A stretch of 39,123 nt of DNA from an uncultured Prevotellaceae bacterium (GTDB taxonomy: Bacteria > Bacteroidota > Bacteroidia > Bacteroidales > Bacteroidaceae), in the NCBI GenBank assembly GCA_900318815.1, contig ONMA01000031.1:1-39123 (forward strand), given 5' to 3'. Each line of letters opens with the position of its first letter. Positions within the stretch are counted from its first letter, which is position 1. The position numbers were made by a program, and so were the translations under genes. Under the pieces are notes generated by a model. That model searched no databases and had not been told where the DNA came from. It worked only from the letters and a program-made list of their open reading frames with translations. Positions 15,202 through 24,200 of this stretch are shown here, piece after piece.

Positions 15202-16658
15202 AAGCAAGGTATTCTCTTCAGGACAAGCAGCAGATGATCCCACACCATTTGCACGGTGGGTATGAGTAGCCTTTCCTGTGGTGTGTGAACGAAGCGAAGC
15301 GTTGGGCCGAAGCTGACCATGTCGAGCTGTGGATAACGCTCTGAGAAGAGCCCGCATTCCAGTCCGGCGTGAATGCCCCGCACGATTGGCTCCTTGCCGA
15401 AAAGCTCCTTGTAGCAGCTGACCACGGTGTCGCGGAGAGCACTTTGCGACCTCATCTTCCATGCAGGATAACCGTCGCTCGACCAAGCCTCGGCCCCAGC
15501 GAGTTCGAAGGTGGCCCGAATGGTGGCACACATATTGTCGAGGTTAGACATGACGTTGCTTCGCTGCGAGGAGAGGATGCTGATGGTGTCTTCCTCTGTG
15601 TGAATGCTGGCAATGTTGCTGGAAGTCTCGACCATGCCGCCGAGTGCCTCGTCCTGGCAGATGGCGTAGATGCCATTGTCGACGGCCTGGAGGGCGGTGA
15701 TGAACCTGCAGGCCACTTGCGGGTCGATCACAGGTTCAGGCTCTGCGCTTTCCATGCTCCATACCATCTGCGTGTCGGTGACGTGGAACTCGTCCTCCAC
15801 CTGTGCGGCAAACACGTTCCAGTCGGCCTTCACGTTCTCCTTAAGGTCGTGGGGGACGGCAATCACGAAAGAGCCGTCGCGGGGAATGGCGTTGTGCAGC
15901 TTGCCCGAATGGAACTGAGCCAACTGGAAACCGTCGTACCGCTTCATCGTCTGATAGAGGAAACGCCCTAACAGTTTGATGGCGTTGGCGCGCTTCTTGT
16001 TGATGTCGTCGCCGGAGTGTCCGCCCGTCAGCCCCTTCAGCTGTGCGCGGAGGAAGAACTTGCCGTCGGCAGGCTGTTGCCGACTGAAGGAGAATCGTGC
16101 GGTGGTGTTTCTGCCTCCTGCACAGGAGACGAAGATCTCGCCCTCGTCCTCAGAGTCGAGGTTGATGAGGTAGTCGCCCTGCATGAAGTCCGACTTCATG
16201 CCCTCGGCGCCGGAAAGCCCCGTTTCCTCGTCGCGAGTGAAGACACACTCCAAGGGACCGTGCTCGATGTCGTTGCTGTCGAGCAGAGCCAGTTCGATGG
16301 CGCATCCGATGCCGTCGTCGGCTCCCAGCGTCGTGCCCTCGGCTGTGAGCCACTCCCCGTCGACGACAGTGCGGATGGGGTCGTTGTCGAAATCGAACTG
16401 CACGTCGACCAGTTTGTCGCAGACCATGTCCATGTGGCTTTGCAGGATGACCGTGCGGCGGTTCTCATAGCCCGGCGTGGCAGGCTTGCGTATGAGCACG
16501 TTGCCCGTTTCGTCCACCTTGGTCTCCAGTCCGTGGCTTTCGCCACAGCTTTTCAGGTACTCAATCATCTTCTCTTCGCGCTTCGAAGGACGTGGAATTT
16601 CGTTAATCTTTGCAAACTGCTCGAACACAGCGGCTGGTTTTAACTCTGTTTTATTCAT
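15165..16658 (-). CDS. pepD: Aminoacyl-histidine dipeptidase (PepD)
   Basis: 497 residues, M20 metallopeptidase family. Visible metal-site motifs are SHMDMV (His75, Asp77), LGADDGIG (bridging Asp), TRDEETGLSG (catalytic and metal Glu pair) and IHAGLECGLF near the C-terminus. It hydrolyses Xaa-His and other dipeptides in the cytoplasm. The domain proper ends at about VLKRIPC. The last 12 or so residues (LEERGERREERD) are encoded by a family C heptamer array that also supplies the TAG stop, so this tail is probably an addition. The divergent 16737 gene shares the upstream region. A possible minus-strand -7 box TAATTTTG lies at 16729-16722. Confidence 0.93.
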   Translation of the reverse strand: MNKTELKPAAVFEQFAKINEIPRPSKREEKMIEYLKSCGESHGLETKVDETGNVLIRKPATPGYENRRTVILQSHMDMVCDKLVDVQFDFDNDPIRTVVDGEWLTAEGTTLGADDGIGCAIELALLDSNDIEHGPLECVFTRDEETGLSGAEGMKSDFMQGDYLINLDSEDEGEIFVSCAGGRNTTARFSFSRQQPADGKFFLRAQLKGLTGGHSGDDINKKRANAIKLLGRFLYQTMKRYDGFQLAQFHSGKLHNAIPRDGSFVIAVPHDLKENVKADWNVFAAQVEDEFHVTDTQMVWSMESAEPEPVIDPQVACRFITALQAVDNGIYAICQDEALGGMVETSSNIASIHTEEDTISILSSQRSNVMSNLDNMCATIRATFELAGAEAWSSDGYPAWKMRSQSALRDTVVSCYKELFGKEPIVRGIHAGLECGLFSERYPQLDMVSFGPTLRFVHTPQERLLIPTVQMVWDHLLLVLKRIPCLEERGERREERD

Positions 16659-16707
16659 TTTTCAGTATTATTTAATGTTTAATTTTCAATGTCTCATGTA
16701 ATTTGAG

Positions 16708-16729
16708 TAACTTTGCACCCGCAAAATTA
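16708..16729. promoter_or_regulatory. Possible divergent promoters between pepD and the 16737 gene
   Basis: The plus-strand -7 box TAACTTTG lies at 16708-16715 and a minus-strand TAATTTTG at 16729-16722. They are only 6 bases apart, so the two transcripts may compete. Neither has a clear -33 element. Confidence 0.4.
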
Positions 16730-16736
16730 ATAAAAA

Positions 16737-16949
16737 ATGACGGAACTTATTCTATCCTCCACGTTAATAATTGCTATCTCGGTAGCATTTTTATGTGTGA
16801 AGCTTGTTTTTCGGAAGAAAGGCGAGTTTAGCTCACAGCATATCCACGACTCAGCGGCGATGCGTGAGCGCGGCATCCATTGTGTGCTGGAGCAGGACGT
16901 TGAGGCGCGTGCGGGGAGCAAGTTTGCGGTCAGGGAAAGCAGGAAATAA
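16737..16949 (+). CDS. Small conserved membrane protein, unknown function
   Basis: 70 residues. One N-terminal membrane helix (LILSSTLIIAISVAFLCVKLVF) is followed by a basic patch (RKKGEF) and a hydrophilic tail with the motif MRERGIHCVLEQD. I have seen similar short membrane proteins in Bacteroidales next to envelope genes, but no function is assigned to them. The OmpH-like gene starts 17 bases after the stop, suggesting one transcript from the promoter at 16708-16715. Confidence 0.72.
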   Translation: MTELILSSTLIIAISVAFLCVKLVFRKKGEFSSQHIHDSAAMRERGIHCVLEQDVEARAGSKFAVRESRK

Positions 16950-16966
16950 CCATTTTTAAAGCAAAT

Positions 16967-17557
16967 ATGAAGAAGAACTTGATGATTGCCGTGGCCTTAG
17001 TGTGCATGGTGAGTGCTTGTAACAAGCAGGGCGCGAAGATGGACGAGCAGCCCGCTGAGCAACCGGAGACGGGTAGTGTTGGCATGCGTATCGCCTACGT
17101 TGAGGTGGACTCGCTGATGACTCAGTTTGAGTTTGCAAAGGAGAAGAGCCGTGAGCTGGAGAAGAAGAGCAACAACGCGCGGAACACGCTGACGCAGAAG
17201 GGCAACCAGTTGCAGGCTGCTGCGAACAATTTCCAGCAGAAGTTGCAGAACAACGGGTTTACGAGCCGTGAGCAGGCCGAGAGCGTCCAGAACGCGCTGC
17301 AGCGTCAGCAGAACGACCTGGCAGCTTTGCAGGCCCGCCTGGAGAACGAACTGGCACAGGAGACGCAGAAATTTAACATTGCGTTGCGTGACTCGCTGAA
17401 CAACTTCCTGAGTCTCTATAACAAGGACAAGAAGTATGACCTGATCTTAGCGAAGAGCGGTGACAACATACTGCTTGGTAAGAAAGAGCTGGACATTACG
17501 CAGGACGTGGTGAACGGGTTGAACAAGCGCTACAAGAGTGGCGCGGCGAAGAAGTAA
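16967..17557 (+). CDS. OmpH/Skp-like periplasmic lipoprotein
   Basis: 196 residues with a lipoprotein-type signal (MIAVALVCMVSAC, Cys18) and a short acidic stretch. A strand (MRIAYVEVDSLMTQ) matches the OmpH/Skp opening. A long coiled coil follows (about residues 60-140, rich in Gln, Lys and Glu), then a C-terminal strand with YDLILAKSGDNILLGKKELDIT, typical of the family. Skp-type proteins chaperone unfolded outer-membrane proteins in the periplasm. The lipid anchor is a variation on the soluble E. coli protein. Confidence 0.88.
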   Translation: MKKNLMIAVALVCMVSACNKQGAKMDEQPAEQPETGSVGMRIAYVEVDSLMTQFEFAKEKSRELEKKSNNARNTLTQKGNQLQAAANNFQQKLQNNGFTSREQAESVQNALQRQQNDLAALQARLENELAQETQKFNIALRDSLNNFLSLYNKDKKYDLILAKSGDNILLGKKELDITQDVVNGLNKRYKSGAAKK

Positions 17558-17578
17558 GGCATGCGCTTTGCAGGCTTT

Positions 17579-17634
17579 CGAGAGAGGGGATGTCGTTGAG
17601 CGGAAGAGTTTCTGCTACGGCATCCTCTCTCTGG
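17579..17634. terminator. Long hairpin between convergent genes
   Basis: GAGAGAGGGGATG (17580-17592) pairs with CATCCTCTCTC (17621-17631). Internal pairing of CGT with ACG and GCGGA with TCTGC extends the stem to a roughly 54-base hairpin. It lies between the OmpH-like gene and the RecQ fusion, which converge, and no T run is needed if both transcripts use it. Confidence 0.65.
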
Positions 17635-17635
17635 C

Positions 17636-20600
17636 TTAGCTCTCTATGGGGGGCTGAACGAGAGAGGACGGATGGCGCGTCAGCGTGAGGTTGATTAGGA
17701 GAACGGCGTTTTCGGATTCGTCCTTTGGTGCATTCTTAGGTTTCCATGCAACCACGAAGCGGACGGAAGCGGAATGGACTTTGTAGCCTTTTTCGCACCA
17801 GGAGGATAGGGTAGACTGCATATTGGCGGACAACTTGGCCACGGCACGATGGGTAGAAGGGACGTAGAAATAGTTGTCCTCGAAGGTTAGAGCATCTCCG
17901 CTTCTCAAGGCCAGCACTTCTTTCTTGATAGGCTTGAAGAAACTAAGATTGACATCTTTGTGTGTCAGTTGCAGCACAATTTCTTCAGGCATCGGATATT
18001 GGTTGATGTCCTTACGATGGCTATCGGCTGGCAGACGGGCAAAGAGGTCACCATTGGTATGGACGAACAGACGGTTTTTGGCGCGCGTCATGCCTACATA
18101 GAGTTGGCGGAAGAGCTTTTCGTCTTTAAAGGGGCTGTCAGCAATCAGCATATAGACGTCGTCGAACTCACGTCCCTTAGCTTTGTGGATAGTTGACACG
18201 ACAACCTCAGTATTAAACATATCGCAGAAATCCTCTACCGACGATTCAAACACAAACTCCCAGAGGTCTGTGCAGTATTTGACGCGGTTGGTCTGTTCGA
18301 ATAGTTCCACACAACGCCTGACGTATGGAAGACATTGGCTTCCGTCGTATAGTTCAAAGGTGGCAAGTTTGGCCTTCTCCCACAGTTCATCGGGTATCAA
18401 CGGCGTGTTGAAACGTTTGGCGATATATTTCAGCAGATACTTCACCTCAGCCAGATTAGAGAAACGGAAACCCTCCATCGACTGCACTAGTTTGCTCTGG
18501 ATACCATGTTTCCGCAGAAGAGCTACAAGAATCACCGCCTCTTCATTCGTCTGGGTCAGCACACATGAAGTGCCTCTACCTTTATGGGCCATGAGGTCTT
18601 CAACCAACGGCTGATACATATATGGTGATGTATGGCGCGTAACTTCTACCAGACCATTTTCGTTGCGCATAGAGATGATAGGGGTCGTCTTCATTCTCCT
18701 GCCAATGCCCTTAACAAAGGCATTGGCGAAATCCACCACGTGATGCGAGCTGCGATAGTTCTCAGTCATCTCGACGAAACGGCTGTCAGGCTCTTTAGAC
18801 AATTGATAGAGATACTTCGAATCAGAACCACGGAACTCGTAAATGTTCTGGTCGTCATCGCCTACGGCAATCACACGCATGTCCTCATTGTTGGTCATCA
18901 ACGCCTTAACCAGTGCAAATTCCTCGGCACTCATGTCCTGTGCCTCGTCGATGACCAGCACCGTTTTCCCGATTTTGTTGGGTTCCACTTCGCCCTGATT
19001 AATCATTTCGGCAGCCCTTGCTACCACATCCTTCGCGTCCTCAAGATTGCCAATACGGCCCATCAGGTCAAAACTGTAGGAGTGGAAGGTCTTGATTTCC
19101 ACATAATGGGCAGACTCACCAATCAAGCCAATCAGACGTTGTTTGAACTCTGTTGCAGCGGCGCGTGAGAAAGTCAGCATGAGCAATTGTTCGTGCTTCA
19201 CGTCCTCAAGCAAGAGCAGCGAGGCCAGTTTGTGTACCAATACGCGCGTTTTTCCACTGCCAGGACCAGCAGCTACGACAATGCAGCGTGACTCCTTGTC
19301 AGAGATAATCTCCTTCTGTCGGTCGGACAACTGCGCAAAGAGTTTCTGGTATTTCCCGGGAGTGATGTTTCGTTGAATCTCACGGCCTCGCTCTCCTTTG
19401 AAATATTTGGAGATGAAACGCTTGTAGTCCATCTGGAAATAGTCCTGCACGTACTGCTGTGCGGTCTGATAGTTGCGTACCATCAGGTTGGCATATTCGC
19501 CCACAATGTGAACCTGCTGAATTTTCTGTTTGTAGAACTCGTCGAGCATACGATAGTCATCCTGCTTGTAGCGCAGTTTCATGTCTTTCAGGCGATGGAG
19601 ATCCATTGCTTGATAGAGCACCATGAAACCGCCGTCCAATTTCAGCGCACCGATATTCGAGAGATATAGCAGGGCCTCCTCCACATCTTCAATTCTAAGA
19701 CTATCGAGCGAGCCAAAAAGAGACTGCCCTTTTGTCTTTATCTGATGAAACAGGTCGACAATGGAAAACTGAAGACCCACCCCCGACCCCTCCCTATATG
19801 GAGGGGAGTATATAGACTTGCTATCAGTATTCTCTGCGATGGAAGTAGCCATTTCCCTCCCCACAGGGAGGAGCTTGTATAGCCACTCCAAGGCAAATCG
19901 GCAAATCTCCCAGCGTTGTGTACTCCGGCTGTTGGTCTTGTCCATATCTGCCTGACGTGTCATCTTGATATTCCTCGCAGGGTCTTCGTGTTTGTGGATG
20001 TAACCTTTTACGGTGAGGAAATAGAGCAGGGTACGGATGTTCTTCTCGTTGGAGGTTGCGATGCCGCTGTTCACTGCATCATCGTTGAGCTGCTTGCTGG
20101 AAATGACCAGTCCGGTATCAGGAATTATGTGAAGAATGAATTGTTCGAGTTTTGCGAAATGCTCGAGTAATGTCAGTGATTTACGCTCTGTGATGCCAGC
20201 ATCCAGCAGATAGGCTATAATATCCTTGCTGTCGGCCAGAATCCCTTCCTGTCGCATTCGCATGACGGCTGATACCACCTCACTTCTGGTCAGCCCGAGA
20301 ATATCTGCTAAGTAGTCTACACGTGATTCTGCCTCGCTGTCCTGTGCCTTGGCGATGTACTTCTGGGAAATCAGCGACTTGATGATTCTGACGGCCTTCT
20401 CACGGTCTTCATTGTCGAAGAGTACAGACTCCGTGATACGCTGGCGCGCCTCGTCCATATTCTTGACGGTAATACCCGTCGCATAGACATGAGGCATGTT
20501 ATTGCCTCGTTCCAAATATCCTGCCTGCTCCAAGGCTGCAACAGCTGTCCGTACACGTGTCTCAATGTCAGGTGCGATATCGCCCCAGCCCGCCATACGG

Positions 20601-22555
20601 GCAATCTCCAGTGACGAACAACTGACATGCGGACGCTGACGGGTCATCTTCTTCACCGCCATCCACACCTGCTGAATCTCGCTGATGCTGAGTTTCGTTT
20701 GGTTCAGCAGCACAAAGTGTTTGTCGAGGTCGTTGTCGCTATAGAGCACAAAGCAGCGGGCACTGAGTTGTGGGTCTCGGCCTGCCCGGCCTGCCTCCTG
20801 TACATAGTTCTCCAAAGAGTCGGAGATGTTGTAGTGTACCACTAACCCCACGTCCTTCTTGTCGACACCCATGCCAAAAGCCGATGTAGCTACGATGATG
20901 CGTACACGGCCAGACATGAACTCATCCTGGTTTTTCACCTTTTCGTCAACGTCCATCTTACCGTTGAAGGGCAGGGCGCGATAACCGTCGCGGGTCAGCC
21001 GTTCCGACAGTTCCTTTGTGCGACGAGTGCGTGCTACATAGACAATGGCCGGACAATCGTATTCCGACAGCAATGCTCGCAGTTTCTGGTATTTGTCCTC
21101 GTCGGTATCGGCATGGATGACGGCATAGTGCAGGTTGGTTCGGGTGGCTTTCGAGGCATACAGTTCCAGGTTCAGCCATAACGTCTGCTTGAAATAGTCG
21201 CAGATGTCCTGAATCACTTTCTGCTTGGCCGTAGCCGTAAAGCAGGAAACGGGAATGGTCTGTTTGCAGCCCTTTCTCCGCTGATATTCGCTGATGAATT
21301 TCCCGATATAGAGGTAGTCAACGCGGAAGTCCTGGCCCCATGACGAGAAACAGTGGGCCTCATCTATCACGAAGCGCACCACATGACGGGCCAGCAGAAT
21401 CTTCTCGATGGTTTTCGAGCGGAGCATCTCTGGGGCGATATACAACAAGGATGCCTCGCCGTCCTGCACCCGCTGAATGGCCAATGAACGGGTGATGGGA
21501 TCAAGCAGGCCGTTGATGGTAACAGCATCGGTAATACCCCGTTCAGCCAGATTATCAACTTGATCCTTCATGAGTGACTGAAGGGGTGAGATAACAACCG
21601 TCAGGCCGTGTAGCGTGCGACCAGCCATCAGGGCCGGTAATTGGAATGTGAGCGACTTGCCGCCTCCCGTTGGGAATATCGCTAATAGCGACCGCCCCTC
21701 GACGGCAGCCTTCGCAGCCCGTTCCTGCAATGGTTCACCCTCGTAAGTACGGAACTCGTCATAGCCGAAGAATGCCTTCAGGTTCTGGTGTATGTCCAAT
21801 AGACTGTTGCAGTATTCACAGTCAGGCTCCGAACAGTGGCGCTGTCGCAAGACGCCCATCACATATTCCACACCGGGATAGTTGTGGAGCACCCAGCCAG
21901 GCGTGATGGAACGCATGTCGGTAGTATCAATCAGCGAAAGGGCGTATGCCAACTCTACGGGGAACTGCTCGATGATGGCCACGATATCAGCATATTGGCA
22001 GATCCGGCCTTTATACTCATTCCATATCAAAGCAGACAGGTTGACGCTGGCGGGCTCTGCTCCTACCATGCTCAGAAAACCTTGAAACTCCTCCTTCCCA
22101 TGAAGTAAAGTCGCCAGAATCCTGCGTTTTCGGTCTGTCAGTGTCTGCCAGCAGGCTATTTCATCCATGAGCAGGTCACGGGCTTTTTCGCAGTCGTTCA
22201 CGGGGTTGTTCATCTGCTCGCTGATGAGTTTGTCATCCTTGAGAAGCCTGTGATATGGTCGCTCGGGGAAGAGCAAAGGTGACATATAGAGCGTGTCGAC
22301 CAGTGTCTGTTTGAGGGGATTTGTAATCCCTGGCAGCTCCGTGCCAGCAAACAAATATTTTGCGTCGTGATGAATGATGTTGTGACCACAGATGTAATCG
22401 ACATCGCTTAGGAATACAAATAAGTCTTCCTTGGAACGACCGTGATAGATAGCACCATCATCGCGCAAGGCTCCAATGTCATGAATCCGATGGTCGCTCA
22501 CGCCGACCTCAACATCCACAACGGCCCAGTGATGATGATTACTTCTATCTTCCAT
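17636..22555 (-). CDS. Exonuclease-RecQ-UvrD fusion helicase
   Basis: 1639 residues. An N-terminal DEDD-type 3'-5' exonuclease-like domain (VVDVEVG, GHNIIHHD, HRLLKDDK; residues about 8-110) is followed by a linker with a CSEPDCEYC cluster. Next comes a RecQ helicase with Walker A FPTGGGKS (Lys300), DEAH box (398-401), ATSAFGMGVDKKDV and QEAGRAGRD. A winged-helix/regulatory middle follows, then a C-terminal UvrD/Rep-like superfamily 1 helicase with AAGPGSGKT (Lys1102), IDEAQDMSAEE and STIHKAKGREFDDVY. Two helicases plus a nuclease in one chain suggest recombination or fork repair. A phage-defence role is also possible but there is no defence-gene context. A family A palindrome encodes SIYSPPYREGSGVG near residue 920. 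Confidence 0.93.
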   Translation of the reverse strand: MEDRSNHHHWAVVDVEVGVSDHRIHDIGALRDDGAIYHGRSKEDLFVFLSDVDYICGHNIIHHDAKYLFAGTELPGITNPLKQTLVDTLYMSPLLFPERPYHRLLKDDKLISEQMNNPVNDCEKARDLLMDEIACWQTLTDRKRRILATLLHGKEEFQGFLSMVGAEPASVNLSALIWNEYKGRICQYADIVAIIEQFPVELAYALSLIDTTDMRSITPGWVLHNYPGVEYVMGVLRQRHCSEPDCEYCNSLLDIHQNLKAFFGYDEFRTYEGEPLQERAAKAAVEGRSLLAIFPTGGGKSLTFQLPALMAGRTLHGLTVVISPLQSLMKDQVDNLAERGITDAVTINGLLDPITRSLAIQRVQDGEASLLYIAPEMLRSKTIEKILLARHVVRFVIDEAHCFSSWGQDFRVDYLYIGKFISEYQRRKGCKQTIPVSCFTATAKQKVIQDICDYFKQTLWLNLELYASKATRTNLHYAVIHADTDEDKYQKLRALLSEYDCPAIVYVARTRRTKELSERLTRDGYRALPFNGKMDVDEKVKNQDEFMSGRVRIIVATSAFGMGVDKKDVGLVVHYNISDSLENYVQEAGRAGRDPQLSARCFVLYSDNDLDKHFVLLNQTKLSISEIQQVWMAVKKMTRQRPHVSCSSLEIARMAGWGDIAPDIETRVRTAVAALEQAGYLERGNNMPHVYATGITVKNMDEARQRITESVLFDNEDREKAVRIIKSLISQKYIAKAQDSEAESRVDYLADILGLTRSEVVSAVMRMRQEGILADSKDIIAYLLDAGITERKSLTLLEHFAKLEQFILHIIPDTGLVISSKQLNDDAVNSGIATSNEKNIRTLLYFLTVKGYIHKHEDPARNIKMTRQADMDKTNSRSTQRWEICRFALEWLYKLLPVGREMATSIAENTDSKSIYSPPYREGSGVGLQFSIVDLFHQIKTKGQSLFGSLDSLRIEDVEEALLYLSNIGALKLDGGFMVLYQAMDLHRLKDMKLRYKQDDYRMLDEFYKQKIQQVHIVGEYANLMVRNYQTAQQYVQDYFQMDYKRFISKYFKGERGREIQRNITPGKYQKLFAQLSDRQKEIISDKESRCIVVAAGPGSGKTRVLVHKLASLLLLEDVKHEQLLMLTFSRAAATEFKQRLIGLIGESAHYVEIKTFHSYSFDLMGRIGNLEDAKDVVARAAEMINQGEVEPNKIGKTVLVIDEAQDMSAEEFALVKALMTNNEDMRVIAVGDDDQNIYEFRGSDSKYLYQLSKEPDSRFVEMTENYRSSHHVVDFANAFVKGIGRRMKTTPIISMRNENGLVEVTRHTSPYMYQPLVEDLMAHKGRGTSCVLTQTNEEAVILVALLRKHGIQSKLVQSMEGFRFSNLAEVKYLLKYIAKRFNTPLIPDELWEKAKLATFELYDGSQCLPYVRRCVELFEQTNRVKYCTDLWEFVFESSVEDFCDMFNTEVVVSTIHKAKGREFDDVYMLIADSPFKDEKLFRQLYVGMTRAKNRLFVHTNGDLFARLPADSHRKDINQYPMPEEIVLQLTHKDVNLSFFKPIKKEVLALRSGDALTFEDNYFYVPSTHRAVAKLSANMQSTLSSWCEKGYKVHSASVRFVVAWKPKNAPKDESENAVLLINLTLTRHPSSLVQPPIES
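19775..19816. repeat. Family A palindrome inside the RecQ-UvrD fusion
   Basis: CCCCTCC (19787-19793) pairs with GGAGGGG (19800-19806), preceded by ACCCACCCCCGA and followed by AGTATATAGACTTGCT. It lies in frame in the region between the two helicase halves, encoding SIYSPPYREGSGVG. The outer edge ATAGACTTGCT is identical to the edge of the ftsK heptamer array. Confidence 0.85.
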
Positions 22556-22580
22556 GTCGCAACTTTATAAATTATTGGCG

Positions 22581-22588
22581 CAAAGGTA
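22581..22588 (-). promoter_or_regulatory. -7 box for the RecQ-UvrD fusion gene
   Basis: The minus-strand TACCTTTG lies at 22588-22581, about 25 bases before the ATG at 22555. No convincing -33 TTG is seen. Confidence 0.5.
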
Positions 22589-22692
22589 CATAAAAAGTGT
22601 GATATTTTGCAGAAAATCCTTGATTTTCCATCATTTTGTCATTCTTTTGCTCTGTTTGCGGTGCAAGGGGAGATAACGGCAGGGGTGGGAAG

Positions 22693-22723
22693 AATGCCCC
22701 TCACTTTTGGAGTGGGGGGCATT
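22693..22723 (-). terminator. Strong hairpin downstream of the Dcu transporter gene
   Basis: AATGCCCCTCACT pairs with AGTGGGGGGCATT over a TTTGG loop. All 13 positions pair, allowing one G-T wobble. It sits about 100 bases beyond the transporter's stop codon, on the side where that transcript would end. Confidence 0.6.
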
Positions 22724-22737
22724 GATGGTAGGAACTA

Positions 22738-22809
22738 TTTGGTCGTTTGGTCGTTTGGTCGTTTGGGAGATTGGTCGTTTGGGAGATTGGTCGTTTGGGA
22801 GATTGGTCG
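22738..22809. repeat. Nine tandem octamers next to the transporter stop codon
   Basis: Three TTTGGTCG units are followed by three alternating pairs of TTTGGGAG and ATTGGTCG. That makes 72 bases in strict 8-base register, ending 17 bases before the transporter's stop codon. This is a candidate slippage tract with no coding role. Confidence 0.9.
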
Positions 22810-22826
22810 TTCAGGATGGTTTTGGT

Positions 22827-24161
22827 TTAGTAGATGATGAGGGAGAGGATGTAGGCGACGATGGTAGAGGTGAAGACGCAGATGAGCCCCGGCATCATGA
22901 AGGAGTGGTTGAGGAGGTATTTGCCGATGACGGTTGTTCCGCTGCGGTCGAAGTTGACTGTGGCGATGTCGCTGGGGTAGTTGGGGATGAAGAAGTATCC
23001 GTAGACGCTGGGTAGTACGCCGAGGAGGATAGGTCCGTCGATGCCGAGCTTGTAGGCGAGCGGCAGCATGGAGACCACGACAGCACCCTGGGAGTTGATG
23101 AGCACGGAGACGAGGAAGAAGACGATGGCGATGGACCAGGGATACTCCTTGACGATGTCCTCGAGCATGACCTGAATGTCGGCCATGTAGTTGGAGAAGT
23201 ACGTGTCGGCCATCCATGCGATGCCGTAGATGGCCACGACGGCGACCATGCCGCTCTGCCATACGGGCCCGGCCACGGCCTTCTTAGGCTGCGCCTTGCA
23301 GAAGAGGATCATCAGGGCGGCTGCCGAGATCATGATGATCTGGATGACGATGTTCATCTTGAGCGACTTGCCGTCCCATGAGGGCAACAGCTGGGGGAAA
23401 GAAGCAAAGAGGACGATGACCAGCAGGGCAGCGATGAAGACGAAGACGGCGTTCTTGGCCGACTGGGGGATTTCCTTGTCGAGCGTGGTGGCAGAATTGC
23501 CGTAGATGTAGTTGTACTGATCGGGATCCTTCAGTTTGGCAAGGAACTGCGGGTCCTTGTCGAGGTCGAGTCCGCGATGGTAGCTGGCGGTGGCAGCAGC
23601 CATGAGGCCGCACACGCAGGCGGGAATAGAGACCATGAGCACCTGGGGGATGGTGATGTCGAAATTGTTGGCGTTGCTGATGGTGACGAAGGCGACGACG
23701 GCAGCGGCGATGGGCGAACAGGTGATGCCCACCTGCGAGGCGATGGAGGCCACGCCGCAGGGCCGCTCGGGGCGTATGCCCTTCTTGAGGGCGATGTCGC
23801 AGATGATGGGCATGAGCGTATAGACCACGTGACCTGTGCCGACGAGGACGGTGAGGAAGAAGGTACACAGCGGTGCGAGGAAGGTGATTCGGTCGGGGTG
23901 CTTGCGCAGCATTCGCTCGGCTATCTGTATGAGCCAGTCCATGCCGCCGGAGGCCTGCATGATGCCCGCGCAGGTGACGGCAGCGATGATGATGTAGATA
24001 ACGTCGGTCGGGGGTGTGCCGGGCTTGAGGCCAAAACCGAAGACGAGGATTGCCAGGCCAATGCCTGAGATGGCTCCGAGGGCGAGTGAGCCGTAGCGGG
24101 AGCCGACCCAGAGTGCACCGAGGACGATGCAGAGCTGGATAATCATGGTTAATGAAATCAT
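22827..24161 (-). CDS. dcuB: Anaerobic C4-dicarboxylate transporter, DcuA/DcuB type
   Basis: 444 residues with about ten to twelve membrane segments (for example MIIQLCIVLGALWVG and VLGALWVGSRYGSLALGAIS). Conserved Dcu features include GLKPGTPPTDVIYIIIAAV, GTGHVVYTLMPII and the C-terminal FFIPNYPSDIATVNFDRSGT. It imports fumarate, malate or aspartate in exchange for succinate during anaerobic growth. DcuA cannot be excluded. I chose ATG 24161; the longer frame back to 24272 runs through a 45-base tandem repeat and reads SGILNPRP twice, which is not transporter sequence. No promoter box is visible upstream. Confidence 0.93.
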   Translation of the reverse strand: MISLTMIIQLCIVLGALWVGSRYGSLALGAISGIGLAILVFGFGLKPGTPPTDVIYIIIAAVTCAGIMQASGGMDWLIQIAERMLRKHPDRITFLAPLCTFFLTVLVGTGHVVYTLMPIICDIALKKGIRPERPCGVASIASQVGITCSPIAAAVVAFVTISNANNFDITIPQVLMVSIPACVCGLMAAATASYHRGLDLDKDPQFLAKLKDPDQYNYIYGNSATTLDKEIPQSAKNAVFVFIAALLVIVLFASFPQLLPSWDGKSLKMNIVIQIIMISAAALMILFCKAQPKKAVAGPVWQSGMVAVVAIYGIAWMADTYFSNYMADIQVMLEDIVKEYPWSIAIVFFLVSVLINSQGAVVVSMLPLAYKLGIDGPILLGVLPSVYGYFFIPNYPSDIATVNFDRSGTTVIGKYLLNHSFMMPGLICVFTSTIVAYILSLIIY

Positions 24162-24200
24162 AGTTTTGAGGTTTTTAAAAATTAATAAATAATTATTTTG

